Assembly: GCF_025244665.1 (NCBI RefSeq)
Contig: NZ_CP104205.1
Span: 3,800,533-3,864,532, forward strand
Length of the DNA stretch: 64,000 nucleotides
Direction: 5' to 3'
From: Maribacter litopenaei
GTDB taxonomy: Bacteria; Bacteroidota; Bacteroidia; Flavobacteriales; Flavobacteriaceae
This document shows positions 59,645 through 64,000 of the stretch, piece after piece (positions within the stretch are counted from its first letter, which is position 1; each line of letters begins with the position of its first letter). Below the pieces are notes generated by a model. The model did not search any database. It worked only from the letters and a program-made list of their open reading frames with translations, and was not told where the DNA came from. The position numbers and the translations under genes are program-made.

Positions 59645-60152
59645 ATGCAGGATGAAATCGTAAATAGGGTTGCCCAAAGTAAATTGGTTACGTTCAACTT
59701 GGAGGAATATTATCCATCTCGGGAAAAGGATCCTTTTGGACATTAAGGACTGGTTATATGAGGGTATAATCCTTAGGGAAAAAGAGTTTAGGAATAAATT
59801 GGGAGAACATGATTGGAGCCAATATCAAAATAATTATGTGGCCATTACCTGTTCCAGTGATGCCATTATTCCAGGATGGGCTTTTTTGTTGGTAACAACC
59901 AAATTAAGGCCCTATGCCAAACATGTAGTACAGGGTTCCTTGGAAGATATGGAAACTTCTCTATATTATAACATTTTGGGTGGTTTAGACTATTCGGACT
60001 ATAGGGATAAGCCAGTAATAGTAAAAGGTTGCAGCAACAAACCAGTACCCCCTAACGCCTATATCTACTTGATTCAAAGATTACAGGAAGTCGCAAAGTC
60101 CGTTATGTATGGGGAAGCCTGTTCTTCCGTTCCCCTTTTCAAGCGCAAATAA
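59645..60152 (+). CDS. DUF2480 family protein, frameshifted
   Basis: This 168-residue protein begins MQDEIVNRVAQSKLVTFNLE and, after one extra base near 59717, continues GKRILLDIKDWLYEGIILRE to SVMYGEACSSVPLFKR. It has the conserved Cys residues in TCSSDAIIPGWAF and GCSNKP. I recognise the pattern as DUF2480, found next to suf genes in Bacteroidota. Function is unknown; the Cys residues make a metal role possible. It starts 6 bases after sufT. Confidence 0.85.
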
Positions 60153-60187
60153 TTATGCAATTTCTGCGACAAAAAAGCGACTATTCG

Positions 60188-60195
60188 TACATTTG
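60188..60195 (+). promoter_or_regulatory. Putative -7 box for the DUF3078 gene
   Basis: TACATTTG matches TANNTTTG and lies 26 bases before the start codon. No TTG at the -33 distance was found. Confidence 0.35.
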
Positions 60196-60221
60196 GTGTC
60201 TAATTAATTAAACACTAAATC

Positions 60222-61151
60222 ATGAAAAACATTTTTTTAATCGCTGTTCTTCTATTTGGTTGTGCTGCTGGTTTTGCGCAAACAGAGGAAGAGTTGAAAG
60301 CCCAGATGGCACCTAAAAAGGATTCTATTAAGGCCATTCAAGGTAGGGTAGATGCTATTCAAGCACAGATAGATGCCCTTCCAGGATGGAAAAAAGGTGC
60401 GTTCGGTACCATTGGTGCAAATTTGACCAACTTTAAAAACTGGTATGCCCAAGGCACTCCAAACAATGCTTCAGGAAATATAGGTGTTACCGTTAACGGT
60501 TTCGCTAACTTAAAACAAGAAAAATTCTTCCGGAGAAACTCCATGAACGTAAATCTTGCGTGGGTAAAATTTGACGATAAGGATGACCCAAACGATGATG
60601 ATAGCTTCAGGCAGGCATCCGATGTATTTACCATTTCGTCGCTTTACGGTCAAAAACTAAGCGAAAAATTTGCCATATCAGGTTTGGGGGAATATAGAAC
60701 AACCATTTTAAACAACTTTAATGATCCCGGATATTTGGACCTTGGGGTTGGAGCCACTTGGACACCCATAACAGATATGGTCATTGTAATCCATCCATTG
60801 AACTATAACTTTGTGTTCAGTAGTGATGACACCATTTTTGAATCTTCCTTGGGAGCCAAGATTGTAGCGGATTACACTAGAAAAATCGGTGCCGTTAATT
60901 TTAAGACCAATCTATCCATGTTCCAAAGTTACAAGAGTAGCAATCTTTCCAACTATACTTGGATCAACTCCTTTGGATATACCCTTTGGAATGGAATTGG
61001 ACTTGGATTTGAGTTTGGTTTGAGAAACAACAAGCAAGAAGCATTGAATTATGCTCTAAATGGACCAACTCCAAATCCGGCAGCTACATTTGACAATATA
61101 GAGAATGACCTACAGACTTACGTACTTTTTGGTTTGAACTACGCCTTCTAA
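60222..61151 (+). CDS. DUF3078 outer-membrane barrel protein
   Basis: This 309-residue protein has a signal peptide (MKNIFLIAVLLFGCAAGFAQ), a helical start (KAQMAPKKDSIKAIQGRVDA) and a barrel (GNIGVTVNGFANLKQEKFFR, FAISGLGEYRTTILNNFNDP, WNGIGLGFEFGLRNNKQ) ending in FGLNYAF, the C-terminal barrel signal. It is intact, and I recognise the DUF3078 pattern seen after suf genes in flavobacteria. Function is unknown. Confidence 0.82.
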   Translation: MKNIFLIAVLLFGCAAGFAQTEEELKAQMAPKKDSIKAIQGRVDAIQAQIDALPGWKKGAFGTIGANLTNFKNWYAQGTPNNASGNIGVTVNGFANLKQEKFFRRNSMNVNLAWVKFDDKDDPNDDDSFRQASDVFTISSLYGQKLSEKFAISGLGEYRTTILNNFNDPGYLDLGVGATWTPITDMVIVIHPLNYNFVFSSDDTIFESSLGAKIVADYTRKIGAVNFKTNLSMFQSYKSSNLSNYTWINSFGYTLWNGIGLGFEFGLRNNKQEALNYALNGPTPNPAATFDNIENDLQTYVLFGLNYAF

Positions 61152-61175
61152 AAAGACGAACGAATTGTAAAACAT

Positions 61176-61209
61176 AAAAAAAGCCCTCCTTTTTAGGAGG
61201 GCTTTTTGG
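61176..61209 (+). terminator. Terminator after the DUF3078 gene
   Basis: AAGCCCTCCT (61181-61190) pairs perfectly with AGGAGGGCTT (61195-61204) around a TTTT loop, flanked by A and T runs. Confidence 0.85.
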
Positions 61210-61408
61210 TTAAGTAGGTATCGTAAAATTTGGGGTTTTACTTTTAGCTTAAGAAGTTAAATACTGATTTGGGGTCAACACTATCACTTAAACACCTGGT
61301 AAAGGTACGGCCCACTTCTTGCTTTGGCAGTATTTATGTTGTGAACCCGACCCAAAATGTGGTGTAAAATACGAGTGGATAAATTTGATCGATGAACTAC
61401 ACAAATTA

Positions 61409-62623
61409 CTATTGATATTCGTCCAAATTTTCAGGGTAAAGGAAGTTATTATATGGAAATCTGGTCACATGTATGTCCCTGACCTCTTGATACACCCGCT
61501 TTCTGAATTCGTCTAAATTTTCCTTGTTCAAGGCAGAGATAAACAAGGCCCGATCACCAATCTTTTCCATCCAAGTACGTTTCCATTCCTCAATAGTGAA
61601 ATGTTTAGAGGTTCTTTCAGTCATTAAATCATCTTCCTCAATGACCTCATTTTTATATTGGTCAATTTTGTTGAAGACCATTATGGTCTTTTTATCGGAA
61701 CTTTTAATTTCGGAAAGGATTTGATTCACGGAGTCGATATGCTCCTCAAATTGGGGATGTGAAATATCTACCACATGAAGAAGTAGGTCTGCTTCCCTAA
61801 CTTCATCCAAGGTACTTTTAAAGCTTTCGACCAATTGGGTGGGCAGCTTCCTAATGAAACCTACTGTATCGCTCAACAAAAAAGGAAGGTTTCCAAGAAC
61901 CACTTTTCGCACTGTGGTATCCAAAGTGGCAAAAAGCTTGTTTTCGGCAAATACATCACTTTTACTGATAACGTTCATTAGGGTAGACTTTCCTACGTTG
62001 GTGTATCCAACAAGGGCGACACGTACCAAGGAACCACGGTTACCACGTTGGGTCTCCATTTGCTTATCTATCTTATCCAGCTTCTTCTTAAGAAGGGTGA
62101 TACGATCTCTTACGATACGTCTATCGGTCTCTATCTCCGTTTCACCGGGGCCGCGCATCCCGATACCCCCTTTTTGTCTTTCCAGGTGCGTCCATAATCC
62201 GGTCAAGCGTGGTAAAAGATATTCATACTGTGCCAGTTCTACTTGGGTTCTAGCATAGCTGGTTTGGGCACGTTGGGCAAAGATGTCCAAAATAAGACTG
62301 GTACGGTCTATGATCTTACACCGTAATTGCTTCTCAATGTTTCGCTGCTGGGCAGGGCTTAGCTCATCATCGAATATAACGGAGCCTATTTCATTTTCCT
62401 CCACAAAACGTTCAACCTCTTCCATTTTACCGCTTCCAATGAGGGTTTTTGGATTAGGCACGTCCACACGTTGGATAAACCGTTTTACAACTTCCCCACC
62501 AGCCGTATAGGTAAGGAATTCTAGCTCATCCAAATATTCTGTGACTTTTTCCTCATTCTGTTCCCTATTGATGACTCCAATTAGAACTGCTTTTTCGTAT
62601 TCTGTAGTTTTCTTTTCTAGCAT
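61409..62623 (-). CDS. hflX: Ribosome-associated GTPase HflX
   Basis: HflX splits stalled or idle ribosomes under stress. The 404-residue protein has the HflX N-terminal domain and helical middle (SGKMEEVERFVEENEIGSVI, IDRTSLILDIFAQRAQTSYA, LTGLWTHLERQKGGIGMRGP), then G1 GYTNVGKST, G3 DTVGF and G4 NKID. It is intact. It lies alone, convergent with the DUF3078 unit. The 200 bases between the terminator and its stop hold no gene that I can support. Confidence 0.93.
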   Translation of the reverse strand: MLEKKTTEYEKAVLIGVINREQNEEKVTEYLDELEFLTYTAGGEVVKRFIQRVDVPNPKTLIGSGKMEEVERFVEENEIGSVIFDDELSPAQQRNIEKQLRCKIIDRTSLILDIFAQRAQTSYARTQVELAQYEYLLPRLTGLWTHLERQKGGIGMRGPGETEIETDRRIVRDRITLLKKKLDKIDKQMETQRGNRGSLVRVALVGYTNVGKSTLMNVISKSDVFAENKLFATLDTTVRKVVLGNLPFLLSDTVGFIRKLPTQLVESFKSTLDEVREADLLLHVVDISHPQFEEHIDSVNQILSEIKSSDKKTIMVFNKIDQYKNEVIEEDDLMTERTSKHFTIEEWKRTWMEKIGDRALFISALNKENLDEFRKRVYQEVRDIHVTRFPYNNFLYPENLDEYQ

Positions 62624-62788
62624 AAAATAGTAAAGTGCAAAACTACGGAAAAGAGAATAAGCTATAACAGTAAAATACCTTGGTGTATATAGTCAAAGCA
62701 TTGGAAGGAACAAATTTTTAAATTTGGGGCAAGCTAAGGAGCATTTTAATCTTGATTATCGAGTAAAGTTCTTGCCTAAAAAAAGAAT

Positions 62789-63770
62789 ATGCGATTTCCA
62801 TTTTTCAAAAAGAAAACATCAAAACAATTATTTACTATAGCTTTCTATAATTTGGAGAATCTTTTTGACGCTGAGAATAATGCAAGAACGCTGGATGAGG
62901 ATTTTACTCCGAACGGATTCAAAAAATGGACTCCCAAAAAGTATCGCAAGAAATTATCTCGGACTAGCCAAGACGATTCACAGGATTGGCCACACGGCTA
63001 ATCCCTACCCTCCTGTGATTGTAGGAGTGGCGGAAGTGGAGAATCATTCGGTGTTAAGGGATTTAATCGAAACGGATCCCTTGGTGGATGTGGATTATGA
63101 TTTCGTGCATTATGAATCGCCCGATGAACGGGGTATCGATACTGGACTCATATATCATCGGAAGTATTTCAAGGTGCTGGGCTCCGAAGCTTTAGCGCTC
63201 ATGGTAAGTAATCCTGACGGGGTACGTGATACAACAAGGGACATTCTTTATGTATGTGGACTTTTAAATGGCGAAAAAATACACCTTTTTGTAAATCATT
63301 GGCCGTCAAGAAGGGATGGCGCGGAACTAACGGAATATAAAAGAATCGCCGCGGCCGAGGTTATAAAAGATAAAATGGTCGCTATTCAAAAGGATGAAAT
63401 CGACCCTAAATACATCGTAATGGGGGATTTCAATGACGACCCCTCCTCGAATAGCATTCAAATACTTTTACAGAATTCAGGTTTACATAACCCTATGGAA
63501 AGCCTACATATACCCAAGTCTCGCGGCAGTGCCAGTTATAAAAGAACCTGGAGCCTTTTTGATCAAATACTACTGTCGCACAAATTCTACAAGTACCAAA
63601 AGGGAAGCCACAGTTTTGATACGGCCAATATCTTTGACCATGATTTTTTAAAGGAAATAAAAGGAAAGTACAAGGGAAACCCCTTTAGAACTTTTGTTGG
63701 CAAAAAGTATTTGGGTGGGTATAGTGATCACTTTCCAGTTTATATTGTTCTGAAATATAACAAACATTAA
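62789..63770 (+). CDS. Endonuclease/exonuclease/phosphatase family protein, frameshifted
   Basis: This protein of about 326 residues has the DNase I-like fold: FTIAFYNLENLFDAENNART at the start, VGVAEVENHSVLRDLI, LFVNHWPSRRDGAELTEYKR, VMGDFNDDPSSNSI, and GGYSDHFPVYIVLKY at the end, all carrying the catalytic Asn, Glu, His and Asp residues. One extra base near 62957 separates KKLS from GLAKTIHRIGHTANPYPPVI. The substrate (DNA, phosphodiester or lipid) is unknown. No signal peptide is visible, so it is probably cytoplasmic. Confidence 0.82.
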
Positions 63771-64000
63771 AAGAAGGAATAATCTTACAAACCTCAAGAA
63801 AATGCACTTTCACAACATACTTTTAGAATGTGCTATGTAGTTCATCGAATAATTCCTTTTCCTTAATTAGACAGTACGCTTCATTCAATATCATTGTAGT
63901 CCAAATCTTACATAAACTAATTGTGATATGGACTACGTATTATACTTCTGTCATAAAGGTATAAGTTTTAGAATCTTATTTCTATTACTTTTTTGTGGCC
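63771..64000. other. Trailing AT-rich region without a gene
   Basis: No gene is visible in the last 230 bases. An 8-bp inverted repeat (GTAGTCCA at 63896-63903, TGGACTAC at 63929-63936, 25-base loop) may be a regulatory site for a gene beyond the window. Confidence 0.35.

Noticed and set aside
61319..61516. ORF in the gap after DUF3078
   Set aside because: It overlaps the end of hflX on the other strand and has no coding character.

Overview
The window looks like chromosomal DNA from a marine member of the Flavobacteriaceae (Bacteroidota; Maribacter or Zobellia-like, genus not resolvable by eye). The evidence is the gene content: GldH gliding lipoprotein, HU-SPOR protein, DUF2480 and DUF3078 proteins next to suf genes, a three-gene sdhCAB operon, PorT-type barrels, many lipoproteins, VPS10/sortilin-type secreted proteins and a sulfatase. 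Four promoters also fit the Bacteroidota pattern TTG-N17-20-TANNTTTG. I saw no rRNA, tRNA, CRISPR array, transposase or phage gene.

Layout. 0-6 kb: aldo/keto reductase, small lipoprotein, acyl-CoA thioesterase, HU-SPOR protein, dprA, trpS, plsC. 6-10 kb: a lipoprotein / sigma factor / TM-plus-barrel unit, then recA. 10-17 kb: trhO, a RicT-like PSP1 protein overlapping gldH, a class A penicillin-binding protein, and scoAB. 17-24 kb: a candidate small protein, a lipoprotein, a secreted S9 peptidase, a GNAT, a serine hydrolase, an aminotransferase, a DJ-1/PfpI protein and a vsr-like nuclease. 24-28 kb: sdhCAB. 28-38 kb: a minus-strand run of secreted proteins (two VPS10-like beta-propellers around an M28 peptidase and a sulfatase), then DUF2721. 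38-46 kb: aminopeptidase P, exonuclease III, a secreted cyanophycinase-like peptidase, two AT-rich ORFs each bounded by its own 10-bp inverted repeat, brnQ, a tiny Cys-rich protein and thiL. 46-49 kb: two surface lipoproteins. 49-61 kb: a suf Fe-S assembly locus (sufA, sufB, MBL hydrolase, sufC, sufD, four barrel genes, sufS, sufE, sufT, DUF2480, DUF3078). 61-64 kb: hflX and an endonuclease/exonuclease/phosphatase protein.

A dominant property of the sequence is damage. About 45 single-base insertions or deletions, three nonsense substitutions and one Walker A substitution interrupt genes across the whole window, including recA (three lesions), sdhA, sufB, sufS, trpS and the penicillin-binding protein. 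Both sides of nearly every break still encode conserved sequence, and after adding or removing the stated bases every repaired gene length is a multiple of three. I read this as sequencing or consensus error, not gene decay, so broken genes are annotated over their full repaired span with lesion positions given.

The most interesting unexplained structure is the pair of inverted-repeat-bounded single-gene units at 42.2-43.4 kb, which have the same geometry and are joined by a spacer with its own long inverted repeat. They resemble gene cassettes, although no recombinase is visible.
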